A stretch of DNA of 64,000 nucleotides from Flavobacterium aquatile LMG 4008 = ATCC 11947 (GTDB lineage: Bacteria > Bacteroidota > Bacteroidia > Flavobacteriales > Flavobacteriaceae): contig NZ_JRHH01000003.1 in NCBI RefSeq assembly GCF_000757385.1, positions 792,389 to 856,388 of the forward strand, read 5' to 3'. Under the pieces are notes generated by a model. The model worked only from the letters and a program-made list of their open reading frames with translations, had not been told where the DNA came from and did not search any database. Within the stretch, counting starts at the first letter, position 1, and each line of letters opens with the position of its first letter. Below, piece after piece: positions 1-8,190 of this stretch. The position numbers were made by a program, and so were the translations under genes.

Positions 1-409
1 TATCGGTATATAAAAAATCGGTTGGATTGGCACTTGCAACATCGGCCGTAACTTCAATAAAAATAAACATACTGTCTTTGGCAAGAAGTTCTACATCATT
101 AAAGATTTTACCTTCGCCAATTCCGCTTGCGTCACTATCTTCACCAGTTAATCCGTCGATCATCATTCTGTATTTCGAACTTGTACCTTTTGCTAATTGA
201 ATTTTTGGTATAGAAATATCGTTATCACTTTTATTGTAAACCTTTAATCGATAGGTACTTGAGCCAATATTTGTAAAAACGGTATCTAAGTAAACAGTAT
301 CTTTAGAAAAAGTCAATCCGCCTTTACTTGGTTGGAATTCAAAGTCATTTCGACAAGAACTAAGCGAGATTATAAGTCCGAAAAGGAATAAGAATAGAGA
401 ATTTCTCAT
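1..409 (-). CDS. Lipoprotein, N-terminal part (runs off left edge)
   Basis: About 136 codons are visible, read leftward from the ATG at 407-409; the C-terminus lies outside the window. The protein opens with a hydrophobic signal ending in LSSC, a lipobox with the lipidated Cys at residue 19, so it is predicted to be an outer-membrane or periplasmic lipoprotein. The rest is rich in beta-prone residues (TNIGSSTYRLKVYNKS), like an Ig-like or immunoglobulin-type fold, but I do not recognise the family. It is divergent from the menaquinone thioesterase gene, so the roughly 155 bp between them should hold both promoters. Function unknown. Confidence 0.75.
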   Translation of the reverse strand, partial: MRNSLFLFLFGLIISLSSCRNDFEFQPSKGGLTFSKDTVYLDTVFTNIGSSTYRLKVYNKSDNDISIPKIQLAKGTSSKYRMMIDGLTGEDSDASGIGEGKIFNDVELLAKDSMFIFIEVTADVASANPTDFLYTD

Positions 410-564
410 GTATAAAACTAATTTTGGTAAATGTATGTATTTATTTGAAATTTCAAAAAAGGTTTGATTAAAATTACAAACGCAATAAGTATCGATTTAG
501 TTTGTATTTGTTAAACTATCTGACATTTCTCCTAAAAATAACTAATTTTGCAAAAAAAAATACT

Positions 565-993
565 ATGTCTTTCGATAAAGAAAAAATGTTAAAACTCTGC
601 AACGAGTGGTCTAAAAACACTTTGATGGAAACCCTTGAAATTGAGTATATTGATGCTGGAGAAACTTTTTTAAAAGCCACGATGCCAGTAAATTCGAGAG
701 TACATCAACCGATGGGATTGCTTCATGGTGGCGCATCGGTTGCGTTGGCAGAAAGCGTTGGAAGTGCTGCATCAATCATGTTTGTCAATCCAGAAAGGCA
801 AGAAGTTCGCGGAATTGAAATTTCTGCAAATCATTTAAAAAGTAAACGTGAAGGCATCGTTACTGCAACGGCAACCATCATTCACAAAGGCGCGAGTATT
901 CATTTGTGGGAAATTAGAATTGTAGATGAAAACGAAAAGTTGATTTCACTTTGTAAATTAACCAACATGATTTTACCAAGTAAAGGACGATGA
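565..993 (+). CDS. Hotdog-fold PaaI-type thioesterase, probable DHNA-CoA thioesterase of menaquinone synthesis
   Basis: A 142-residue hotdog thioesterase with the PaaI/YbgC-type signature HQPMGLLHGGASVALAES near residues 48-65. It most likely hydrolyses 1,4-dihydroxy-2-naphthoyl-CoA, because the next gene is an isochorismate synthase that starts within its stop codon (ATGA overlap at 990-993), so the two are co-transcribed menaquinone genes. I chose the ATG at 565. A longer frame opens at a TTG at 502, but a good -7 box (TAATTTTG, 543-550) lies between them and would put the transcript start near 556, after that TTG. The -33 position has CTG rather than TTG. The substrate is inferred from context; a general acyl-CoA thioesterase remains possible. 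Confidence 0.85.
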   Translation: MSFDKEKMLKLCNEWSKNTLMETLEIEYIDAGETFLKATMPVNSRVHQPMGLLHGGASVALAESVGSAASIMFVNPERQEVRGIEISANHLKSKREGIVTATATIIHKGASIHLWEIRIVDENEKLISLCKLTNMILPSKGR

Positions 994-2045
994 GTTTCTT
1001 ATTTTCTAAAATAAAAGAACAGCAAGCGAATAAGCTACCATTTGTGTGTTATTGCAAACCTAATTCAGATAAAATCATTGCGCTTTTTCAGAAGAACGAT
1101 GATTTGATTTCTTTGGATGATTCCGATGTTGGATTTGCTTTTGTATCTTTTGATAATGAAAAACGATATATAATTCCAGAACGATTATCGGATATTTATT
1201 TTGAAACGGTTTCAGCTTCAGATTACATTTTTCCGAAAACTATGATTTTAGAGACTGATTCAGATGCGAAAATAGCATTTGAATCTTTAGTCGAAAGTGG
1301 AGTAGAAGCGATACAAAGAGGCGACTTTGAAAAAGTAGTTCTTTCGAGAAAAGAATTGATTGAAGTTATGGATTTTGATATCGAATTGGTTTTCAATAAA
1401 TTGATTTCTAATTATTCTAAAGCATTTAAATATTGTTTTTATCATCCTAAAATTGGTTTTTGGATTGGAGCAACTCCAGAACAATTTTTAAATGTTGATG
1501 AGAATTTGTTGAAAACAGTTTCTTTAGCCGGAACACAATTAGTTTCAAATGATGCTATAAAGTGGTCAGATAAAGAAGTTGACGAACAACAAATTGTAAC
1601 TGATTACATTGTTGAAAATTTGAAATTATATTCAGATAATGTAACTTTTTCTGAACCTTATTCGCATCAAGCAGGAAATTTACTGCATATAAAAACCGAT
1701 ATTCAGGCGATTGTAAATGACGAAAATGCTATTTCTAAAATTATAAATGTATTGCATCCAACACCAGCAGTTTGTGGTTTTCCAAAAGAGAAGGCGAAAA
1801 AATTTATAATAGAAAATGAAGGTTATCAAAGAGAATTTTATGCCGGATTTTTGGGCGAGTGGAATAAAGATTTTGCTACTTTCAAACAAAAGCGATCTGA
1901 TTTATTTGTTAATTTACGCTGCATGAAAATTGAAGAATCCGTTGCAAATTTGTACATTGGTTGCGGAATAACAAAAGAAAGCAATCCAGAAAAAGAATTT
2001 ATTGAAACCGTAAATAAATCATTGACAATTAAAAGTGTGTTGTAA
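990..2045 (+). CDS. menF: Isochorismate synthase / chorismate-binding enzyme (menaquinone pathway)
   Basis: This 351-residue protein converts chorismate to isochorismate, the entry step of menaquinone synthesis. Family motifs of the chorismate-binding domain are visible in order: KVVLSRKEL, GFWIGATPEQFL, KTVSLAGTQ, HPTPAVCGFPKEKA and REFYAGFLGEW, ending with LYIGCGITKESNPEKEF. It is somewhat short for MenF/EntC, as usual in Flavobacteriia, with a reduced N-terminal part. It overlaps the upstream thioesterase by four bases, which supports menaquinone rather than siderophore synthesis; no other siderophore gene is present. A menD gene is not in the window. Confidence 0.9.
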   Translation: MSFLFSKIKEQQANKLPFVCYCKPNSDKIIALFQKNDDLISLDDSDVGFAFVSFDNEKRYIIPERLSDIYFETVSASDYIFPKTMILETDSDAKIAFESLVESGVEAIQRGDFEKVVLSRKELIEVMDFDIELVFNKLISNYSKAFKYCFYHPKIGFWIGATPEQFLNVDENLLKTVSLAGTQLVSNDAIKWSDKEVDEQQIVTDYIVENLKLYSDNVTFSEPYSHQAGNLLHIKTDIQAIVNDENAISKIINVLHPTPAVCGFPKEKAKKFIIENEGYQREFYAGFLGEWNKDFATFKQKRSDLFVNLRCMKIEESVANLYIGCGITKESNPEKEFIETVNKSLTIKSVL

Positions 2046-2076
2046 AGTACGAAGTTAGAAATACGAAGTACGATTT
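2045..2076. repeat. Degenerate phrase repeat before bshB1
   Basis: The word TACGAAGT occurs twice within 25 bases (starting near 2048 and 2063), followed by a third partial copy. The stretch ends about a dozen bases before the bshB1 start codon. Short low-complexity phrases of this kind recur at gene junctions elsewhere in the window. Confidence 0.55.
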
Positions 2077-2088
2077 AAAAAATATAAT

Positions 2089-2805
2089 ATGAAATTAGAT
2101 ATATTGGCATTTGGTGCGCATCCAGATGATGTAGAATTGGGTTGTAGCGGAACGATAGCCAAGGAAATTTCACTTGGTAAGAAAGTTGGAATTATTGACT
2201 TAACTCGAGGTGAATTGGGAACACGTGGTTCTGTTGAAATACGAAATTCAGAATCGGCGAAAGCTTCGAAAATACTTGGTGTTTCTGTAAGAGAAAATCT
2301 TGATATGCGCGATGGTTTTTTTGTAAATGATGAAGCACATCAGATGAAAATCATTCAAATGTTGCGCAAGTATCAACCAGAAATTGTGCTTTGCAACGCC
2401 ATTGTCGATAGACATATCGATCACGGAAAAGGAAGTAAATTGGTTTCGGATGCTTGTTTTTTATCTGGTTTACGAATGATTGAAACTAGTCTTGATGGTA
2501 AAATTCAAGCTGCTTGGCGACCAAAAGTGGTGTATCATTACATCCAATGGAAAAACCTGGAACCCGATTTTGTTGTTGATATTTCAGAATTTATGGATGT
2601 CAAAATGGAATCAATTTTGGCTTACAGTTCGCAATTTTATAATCCAAATACCAACGAACCGGAGTCGCCAATAAGTTCGAAAAACTTCCTGGATAGCGTA
2701 AAATACCGCGCACAAGATTTAGGTCGTATTGTAGGAGTAGATTATGCTGAAGGTTTTACTGTAGAAAGATATTTGACAGTCAATAGCTTAAGCGATTTGA
2801 AATAA
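2089..2805 (+). CDS. bshB1: Bacillithiol biosynthesis deacetylase BshB1
   Basis: A 238-residue LmbE/PIG-L family zinc hydrolase that deacetylates GlcNAc-malate to GlcN-malate in bacillithiol synthesis. The zinc motif AHPDDVE sits at residues 10-16 (H11, D13, D14), with the third ligand region DRHIDH at 107-112 (H112). The TRGELGTRGS segment and the C-terminal YRAQDLGRIVGVDYAEGF block are typical of the BshB1 subgroup rather than general PIG-L deacetylases. The gene is 43 bp downstream of the isochorismate synthase and may be read from the same promoter. bshA and bshC are not in this window. Confidence 0.93.
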   Translation: MKLDILAFGAHPDDVELGCSGTIAKEISLGKKVGIIDLTRGELGTRGSVEIRNSESAKASKILGVSVRENLDMRDGFFVNDEAHQMKIIQMLRKYQPEIVLCNAIVDRHIDHGKGSKLVSDACFLSGLRMIETSLDGKIQAAWRPKVVYHYIQWKNLEPDFVVDISEFMDVKMESILAYSSQFYNPNTNEPESPISSKNFLDSVKYRAQDLGRIVGVDYAEGFTVERYLTVNSLSDLK

Positions 2806-2833
2806 ATTTGAGATAAATTTTTGATTTTTTTCT

Positions 2834-2863
2834 TTGCACAAGCCAAGAAAAAGTATATATTTG
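2834..2863 (+). promoter_or_regulatory. Promoter of tRNA-His
   Basis: TTG at 2834-2836, a 19-bp spacer, then TATATTTG at 2856-2863, a full match to the Bacteroidota TTG / TAnnTTTG consensus. The expected transcript start is near 2870, ten bases before the tRNA. Confidence 0.8.
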
Positions 2864-2879
2864 CACTCGAATTACAAAT

Positions 2880-2954
2880 GGTGATTGTAGCTCAGCTGGT
2901 TAGAGCATCGGTTTGTGGTACCGAGGGTCGCCGGTTCGAACCCGGTCATTCACC
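2880..2954 (+). tRNA. tRNA-His (anticodon GTG)
   Basis: The cloverleaf folds with acceptor arm 2881-2887 / 2947-2953 (one T-T mismatch at pair 5), TAGCTCAG D-arm start, anticodon stem 2908-2912 / 2920-2924, loop 2913-2919 with GTG at 2915-2917, and T-arm GCCGG / CCGGT around TTCGAAC. The extra G at 2880 (G-1) opposite C73 at 2954 is the tRNA-His identity element. CCA is not encoded, so it must be added enzymatically. Confidence 0.96.
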
Positions 2955-2960
2955 CAAAAA

Positions 2961-2989
2961 AAAAGTCTTGAAATTTTCAAGACTTTTTT
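2961..2989. terminator. Terminator between tRNA-His and lpxD (both directions)
   Basis: The stem AAAAGTCTTGAAA / TTTCAAGACTTTT is nearly perfect and has T-runs on both strands. It can end the tRNA-His transcript and, read the other way, the lpxD transcript. Confidence 0.85.
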
Positions 2990-3011
2990 CGTTTATATAC
3001 TTTTCTATAAT

Positions 3012-4001
3012 TTATTTTGCAGCCATTCTCTTTAAAATTGCCCATTGTTTCAATGCCGATCTAGCTTCAACAGCAGGATAACCTAGCATTACTTTTCCAG
3101 CAGGAATATCGGCTGCAACTCCAGATCCAGCGCCAACAATTGCTCCGTCACCAATTGTTATATGATCTTTTATTGATGCGCTTCCGCCAATAATCACGCC
3201 GTTTCCTAAAGTAACTGAACCAGCAAGACCACTATTTCCAGCCATAATACAAAATTTACCCAATTTAGAATTGTGACCTATTTGTACCAAATTATCAATT
3301 TTACAACCATCACCAATTATTGTAGAGCTAAATTTCCCTCTATCAACACAAGAGTTAGCTCCAATTTCTACATTATTTCCAATAACAACATTACCAATTT
3401 GCGGAATTTTAGCTAAACCTCTTTGTGGGCATGGAGAAAATCCGAAACCATCAGCACCAATGGTACAATTAGGATGTAAAATGCAATACGCACCAACATG
3501 ACAACGTTCTCTTATTACCGTTCCAGACCAAATTATTGTATTTTTTCCAATAGTTACTTCATCCAAAATGGTTACATTTGGATAAATTGTGACATTTTCG
3601 GCGATAGTTACATTTGGTCCAACATAACTTCCAGCTCCAATTTTAGTACCGGCTCCAATAGTTGCGGAAGCATCAATAACAGCCGTTGGATGGACTTCAT
3701 GACTAAATTTAGGTGCGTCTGGAGCAAACATTTCAAGAACTTGGCACATTGCTAAATCGGCATTTTTAACTTTTATAAATGCTTTATTTTCGCCTGGTTC
3801 AATAGAAATGTCTTCGTTTACAATAGCGACGCAAGCTTTAGAGTCTTTCCAAAATTTTTCATATTTTTTGTTTCCTATGAAGGCAATTTCGGTTTCGCTT
3901 GCTATTTCTAGTTGTTCTGGTGCAGTTATTTTATGATTAGTTTTGCCAATAACAATGCCTTTTAAAACTTCATTTATCTCTAAAACAGTAAGTGTTTTCA
4001 T
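3012..4001 (-). CDS. lpxD: LpxD-type UDP-3-O-acylglucosamine N-acyltransferase
   Basis: A 329-residue left-handed beta-helix acyltransferase that N-acylates UDP-3-O-acylglucosamine in lipid A synthesis. Residues 1-100 resemble the uridine-binding N-domain; residues 100-310 are hexapeptide repeats (IGAGTK, IGKNT and so on). Strong LpxD motifs are GADGFGFSP at 183-190, IPQIGNVVIGNNVEIGAN, and IDNLVQIGHN with the likely catalytic His at 243. The gene stands alone, away from lpxC/fabZ or lpxA, so it could be a second LpxD paralogue rather than the operon copy; that is inference. The ATG lies inside a short inverted repeat (CATCGT...ACGATG, 3999-4023). Confidence 0.85.
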   Translation of the reverse strand: MKTLTVLEINEVLKGIVIGKTNHKITAPEQLEIASETEIAFIGNKKYEKFWKDSKACVAIVNEDISIEPGENKAFIKVKNADLAMCQVLEMFAPDAPKFSHEVHPTAVIDASATIGAGTKIGAGSYVGPNVTIAENVTIYPNVTILDEVTIGKNTIIWSGTVIRERCHVGAYCILHPNCTIGADGFGFSPCPQRGLAKIPQIGNVVIGNNVEIGANSCVDRGKFSSTIIGDGCKIDNLVQIGHNSKLGKFCIMAGNSGLAGSVTLGNGVIIGGSASIKDHITIGDGAIVGAGSGVAADIPAGKVMLGYPAVEARSALKQWAILKRMAAK

Positions 4002-4072
4002 CGTGGGAGTTAGGTTTACGATGCCAAATATGGTAAATTGTTTTCACATTCACTAATTATTAACAAAACGCA

Positions 4073-4101
4073 TTGTTACTTTTAAAAATATTCTAAATTT
4101 G
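4073..4101 (+). promoter_or_regulatory. Promoter of the secreted protein at 4120
   Basis: TTG at 4073-4075, 18-bp spacer, TAAATTTG at 4094-4101. The expected transcript start is near 4107, giving a leader of about 13 bases before the ATG at 4120. Confidence 0.75.
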
Positions 4102-4119
4102 TTTTTATAAAATATTCCT

Positions 4120-4584
4120 ATGAAAAAAATATTCTTAATGTTAATTATACCTTTACTTTCTTTTGGACAATTTGAAAAATCAATCAAATTGAAAGTTGCA
4201 GTTATACAAAATTTTGTGCAAAAAGGTGAAGAAGGAGAGAAGATGTATTGGCAAACCAAAGGACAAATTACTTTTGGAATTGTAAACTATACCGAAGAAC
4301 AAAATCCGATATTTAGGGATTTATTTATAAGTCAGTATAAAGAGATTGTTCCTATTTACAATAAAATGAATGAAACCAGTAATGAAGACGATAGTGCTTT
4401 ATTCATTAAAATATTAATTAGGCAAGAAGAAGATTACAGAAAACTTTTGACAGAGGAGCAGTTAAAGAAGTATTTTGCTGCTTTAGCAGAATTTGAAAAG
4501 AGCAATCCTGAGGCCAATGATTCGTATACGTCTTTATTCTTTTCAGAAAGATTATTAAAAGAATACAAAGAACGGCTTTATTAA
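4120..4584 (+). CDS. Small exported protein of unknown function
   Basis: A 154-residue protein with an N-terminal signal peptide (MKKIFLMLIIPLLSFGQ, cleavage likely after FG-Q as in many flavobacterial exports). The mature part is charged and mostly helical, with no Cys and no motif I can assign. It has its own promoter and a strong terminator, so it is a single-gene transcript convergent with the M28 peptidase. The family is not recognised; a periplasmic or secreted location is all that can be supported. Confidence 0.8.
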   Translation: MKKIFLMLIIPLLSFGQFEKSIKLKVAVIQNFVQKGEEGEKMYWQTKGQITFGIVNYTEEQNPIFRDLFISQYKEIVPIYNKMNETSNEDDSALFIKILIRQEEDYRKLLTEEQLKKYFAALAEFEKSNPEANDSYTSLFFSERLLKEYKERLY

Positions 4585-4590
4585 AAATAG

Positions 4591-4624
4591 AAAACGCTGT
4601 AAAATTAATTACAGCGTTTTTTTT
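4591..4624. terminator. Terminator between 4120 gene and M28 peptidase
   Basis: The stem AAAACGCTGTA / TACAGCGTTTT with an 8-base loop is followed by a T-run on the plus strand and preceded by A's, so it can act in both directions between two convergent genes. Confidence 0.9.
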
Positions 4625-4640
4625 TGGATTTAATTTCAAA

Positions 4641-5669
4641 TTATTTTCCGTCTTTGTCAACTACTAAGCGCTTTTCTCTGTTTGCAATTTCCCAAGCTGT
4701 TGCAAAAGCCAATCTTGTTCTTTTTTCCAAAGCATCAAATTCAATTTTGTCAACTTCATCTGTTGGCTTGTGATAATCTTCATGGGTTCCGTTGAAATAA
4801 AATACTGATGGAATTCCGTTTTTCGCGAAATTGTAATGATCTGAACGATAGTAAAAACGATTTTTATCGGCTCTATCATTGTATTTGTAATCTAAAGCTA
4901 GACCAATATATTTTTTATTTACATCTTCACAAATGTTGTATAAATCGGTAGAAAGATAATCTGAACCAATTACATATACATAATTATTAGAATCTTTGTG
5001 GAAATCATCACGACGTCCAATCATGTCAATATTGATATCGGCAACCGTATTTTTTAATGGAAACAATGGATTTTCTGAATAAAATCGTGAACCGTGCAAA
5101 CCGTGTTCTTCACCTGTTACATGTAAAATTAAAACTGAACGTTTAGGTCCGTTTCCTTCGCTTTTTGCTTTATGAAATGCTTGAGCGATTTCTAGCAATC
5201 CTACAGTTCCAGAACCATCATCATCGGCACCATTATAAATTTCACCATTTTTCATACCAACGTGATCATAATGAGCTGAAACTACCACAATTTCTTCTGG
5301 AAGTTCGCTACCTTCAATAAATGCCCAAATATTTTCTGAGTCACCAAGTTTTGGACTAAATCCTTTTTTCATGTATTCTGAAGGTACTTTTTGGTAGTAA
5401 CTATCTGCACCTTTTGGAAACGGAATTCCATCTTTTTTATATTGATTAATCAAATAATTTCCAGCTAATTTCTGACCTTCACTACCTGTATTCCTACCTT
5501 GCATTTCATCGGAAGCAACGATGGTTAAATGGGTTTTTAATTCGGCAGCGGTAATACTATTTATATAACTTGGAACGTCAAGAGGTTTTTTGGTGGACGT
5601 TGCGGTTTTGGAATTGGAACACGACATAATTAACATGGATAATAATCCAATTGAGATGCTTTTTTTCAT
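4641..5669 (-). CDS. M28 family metallopeptidase, lipoprotein
   Basis: A 342-residue zinc aminopeptidase-like protein. The start is set at the ATG at 5667-5669 because the signal sequence begins there (MKKSISIGLLSMLIMSC, lipobox Cys at residue 17); ten extra upstream codons would spoil the signal. Zinc-site motifs of M28 are complete: SAHYDHVG, GADDDGSG, VTGEEHGLHG (Glu pair), DMIGRRD and the C-terminal HEDYHKPTDE. Such enzymes trim N-terminal residues from peptides outside the inner membrane. It is convergent with the small exported gene and seems monocistronic. Confidence 0.92.
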   Translation of the reverse strand: MKKSISIGLLSMLIMSCSNSKTATSTKKPLDVPSYINSITAAELKTHLTIVASDEMQGRNTGSEGQKLAGNYLINQYKKDGIPFPKGADSYYQKVPSEYMKKGFSPKLGDSENIWAFIEGSELPEEIVVVSAHYDHVGMKNGEIYNGADDDGSGTVGLLEIAQAFHKAKSEGNGPKRSVLILHVTGEEHGLHGSRFYSENPLFPLKNTVADINIDMIGRRDDFHKDSNNYVYVIGSDYLSTDLYNICEDVNKKYIGLALDYKYNDRADKNRFYYRSDHYNFAKNGIPSVFYFNGTHEDYHKPTDEVDKIEFDALEKRTRLAFATAWEIANREKRLVVDKDGK

Positions 5670-5765
5670 ATGTTTAAATTTTATTTTTAGACGTAACATA
5701 TGTTATCGCCTTTTTAACCATTGGTATTTGCTTACGCAAACTTTTTGTTAGTGGCGATTTCATAA

Positions 5766-6914
5766 TTAATGTATATTAATAAATGCGTAAATAACTAATA
5801 AAACTGAAAGTAATGCTATTAAAAAAATATTGATAAATAATATTATGGTACTTTTTAAAAATGAAATTGCTCTTGTTTCGCCATAAAAACGATGATGTGC
5901 CGGAAAAAAATAATAGAACATCCAAATATAAGCAACAGCATTTATTAAAAATGAAAGCGTTGATTTTACCATGTTATCTCCAAGAAAATGCAATAAGCAA
6001 TCACTAATTCCAATCAACAAAGAGATTAAAAGTAAGAATGAAAAATAGTGTAACGTGAAAATACCGTGATCAAAATAATACCATCTTTTTTTATTGTGAA
6101 ACAACCACAAAACAAATGCAAATAATGGCATGTAAATGAATAATGCTTTTGGAAAATTATGCATAATTGATTCTAAAAACTTCTCCTTTAATTCTTCACT
6201 AGAATATTTATTATTTATAGGAATTGTTTTTTTTGCAAACCAATATTCAACATCATTAATTTCGTCTGGATTTACTTTTCTAATGGAATCCATTTCTGAA
6301 ACCGACTTGTATTGCGAACCAAAGAAACGGTCATTATTTTTAAAAATAGCATCTTTTTTTGCTTCAGTAATATATTTAATTAAAGAATCAGCATTTTTAT
6401 CTGATAAAACTCCTTTTTTTCTTAGATTTTCAATTTCTTGGACTTCTTCTTTTATTTTTGCTTTTAGAATTGAATCGTTTACTAATGAATCATTTTTTTC
6501 TAGATAATCTTCTGTTTCCTTATGATCATAGTAAGATTTTTTTGTTTCTTTTTTTGCGCCATTATCAAATTTTACGATATCATTATCTTCTTCATAATCA
6601 GGAAGTACCGCCATCAAAAAAAACGTCACAAAACTGATGAAAATATATAATCTAACTGGCGCCAAATAAGATAAGCGTTTTCCTGACAGATATTCTTTAG
6701 TTAATGAAGCTGGTTTTAATAAAAGATTTTTTATGGTTTTCCAAAAAGCATTTTCATAATGCGTTAAATCTTCAAAAAAGTGAATGAATAAATGATGGAA
6801 TGTTTTTCTAGTATCGGTATTTTCTTGACCACAATTTGGGCAAAAACGATTATCAACTACATAATTGCAGTTGAGGCAAGTTTTATCTTTTCGTAACGGA
6901 CTTTTGTGCGACAT
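5766..6914 (-). CDS. DUF3667 membrane protein with N-terminal zinc ribbon
   Basis: A 382-residue inner-membrane protein. Residues 13-28 form a zinc ribbon (C13xxC16, C25xxC28). Next comes the conserved block HHLFIHFFEDLTHYENAFWKT and a YLSGKR region. A transmembrane helix lies near residues 88-105, a long charged segment of about 150 residues follows (EEVQEIENLRKKG, likely helical), then four hydrophobic helices close the protein. The layout matches DUF3667, a Bacteroidota family of unknown function. The gene is divergent from the DUF1801 gene. Confidence 0.85.
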   Translation of the reverse strand: MSHKSPLRKDKTCLNCNYVVDNRFCPNCGQENTDTRKTFHHLFIHFFEDLTHYENAFWKTIKNLLLKPASLTKEYLSGKRLSYLAPVRLYIFISFVTFFLMAVLPDYEEDNDIVKFDNGAKKETKKSYYDHKETEDYLEKNDSLVNDSILKAKIKEEVQEIENLRKKGVLSDKNADSLIKYITEAKKDAIFKNNDRFFGSQYKSVSEMDSIRKVNPDEINDVEYWFAKKTIPINNKYSSEELKEKFLESIMHNFPKALFIYMPLFAFVLWLFHNKKRWYYFDHGIFTLHYFSFLLLISLLIGISDCLLHFLGDNMVKSTLSFLINAVAYIWMFYYFFPAHHRFYGETRAISFLKSTIILFINIFLIALLSVLLVIYAFINIH

Positions 6915-7038
6915 AAATTATCTGGAATAATAAACCGATGTAAATCTATTAAAAATATTTTATTATTACTTTTGCTTAGTAACATTAGTTATTAAATTTT
7001 AAATTAGTTACATTTATTTTAATATAAAATTCATTTTT

Positions 7039-7494
7039 ATGCAATCTACAGCTGCAACACCCGATCAATATTTTTCTGAATTGCCAGAAGATAGAAGAAA
7101 TGCAATGGAACAATTGCGAAAAGTTGTAACAGATAATATTCCTGCCGGATTTAAAGAAGTCATGTCTTATGGCATGTTAGGATATTGTGTTCCTCATGAA
7201 ATTTATCCAAATGGTTATCATTGTAATCCTAAAGATCCGTTGCCATTTTTTGCAATAGCATCTCAAAAAAATTCTATAAACATTTATCACATGATGATTT
7301 ATGCCGATAAAGAATTACACGATTGGTTTGTTGCTGAGTATCCTAAATACTCTAAATCAAAACTTGATATGGGAAAAAGTTGCATCCGATTTAAAAAAAC
7401 CGCGGATATTCCCTATGATTTAATAGGTGAATTATTAACAAAAGTTACTGTCGATCAGTGGATTGAACGCTACGAAAGCAATTTAAAAAAATAA
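7039..7494 (+). CDS. DUF1801 domain protein
   Basis: A 151-residue cytoplasmic protein of the DUF1801 (YdhG-like) fold, recognisable by the N-terminal TPDQYFSELPEDRR region and the motif VMSYGMLGYCVP. Members are widespread and small, with no agreed reaction. It ends three bases before the Crp/Fnr start, so the two genes are probably one transcript. A -7-like box TACTTTTG lies at 6967-6974 but lacks a TTG at the right distance. A role in the sulfur genes downstream is only a matter of position. Confidence 0.85.
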   Translation: MQSTAATPDQYFSELPEDRRNAMEQLRKVVTDNIPAGFKEVMSYGMLGYCVPHEIYPNGYHCNPKDPLPFFAIASQKNSINIYHMMIYADKELHDWFVAEYPKYSKSKLDMGKSCIRFKKTADIPYDLIGELLTKVTVDQWIERYESNLKK

Positions 7495-7497
7495 CCA

Positions 7498-8133
7498 ATG
7501 ATTGATACATTAAAGGAAACCTATGGTTATCTATTTGAAGAAAAACTAATTGAAGAAATTTCACAAGTTGCCACTCTTAAGAATTTTAATGAAGGTGACG
7601 TTTTAATTGATTTTGGCGATTACATAAAAAAAATGCCTCTGTTAATTCATGGTGCTATAAAAATATTAAGAGAAGATTTTGATGAAGGCGAGTTGCTCTT
7701 GTATTTTATAGAAAAAGGCGATACTTGTGCCATGACAATGGCATGTTGCTTGGGCGATACTAAAAGCGAAATTAGAGCAGTTGCCGAGACGAACGGCCAA
7801 TTAGTTATGATTCCTGTTAGTAAAATGGAAGAATGGCTTGGCAAATATAAAAGTTGGCGAAACTATGTTTTTAATAGTTATAACAATCGTTTAAAAGAAA
7901 TGCTCACAGCAATTGATAATCTAGCGTTTATGAATATGGATGAACGATTACTGAATTATTTATCAGAGAAATCAATTGTTAATAAAACCAAAGATATTAA
8001 GAGTACACATCAAGAAATTGCTTTCGATTTGCACACTTCTCGAGTAGTAGTTTCTAGATTATTAAAAGCGTTAGAAAACGAAGGTAGAATTCGTTTGCAT
8101 CGTGCTTCAATTGAATTATTAAACATTAAGTAA
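7498..8133 (+). CDS. Crp/Fnr family transcription regulator
   Basis: A 211-residue regulator with an N-terminal cupin-like effector domain (residues 10-120) and a C-terminal winged helix whose recognition segment is QEIAFDLHTSRVVVSRLLKALENEG. It lacks the Cys cluster of Fnr and the full cAMP-binding motif, although C78 and C79 (MACCLG) sit in the sensor domain and could sense sulfide or persulfide; that is inference. It is followed by a TauE/SafE permease and a persulfide dioxygenase-rhodanese fusion, which points to control of sulfide or sulfite handling. Candidate half-sites AAATGTAAC occur near 7007-7015 (inverted) and 9004-9012. Confidence 0.88.
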   Translation: MIDTLKETYGYLFEEKLIEEISQVATLKNFNEGDVLIDFGDYIKKMPLLIHGAIKILREDFDEGELLLYFIEKGDTCAMTMACCLGDTKSEIRAVAETNGQLVMIPVSKMEEWLGKYKSWRNYVFNSYNNRLKEMLTAIDNLAFMNMDERLLNYLSEKSIVNKTKDIKSTHQEIAFDLHTSRVVVSRLLKALENEGRIRLHRASIELLNIK

Positions 8134-8190
8134 CCTAAGTTGCACATTGTAAATTTGAATTTATCGACCTTTGTGTCAACAAAAAAATAA

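Noticed and set aside
2821..3081. Open frame overlapping tRNA-His
   Set aside because: It runs through the tRNA and its terminator and has no protein-like composition.
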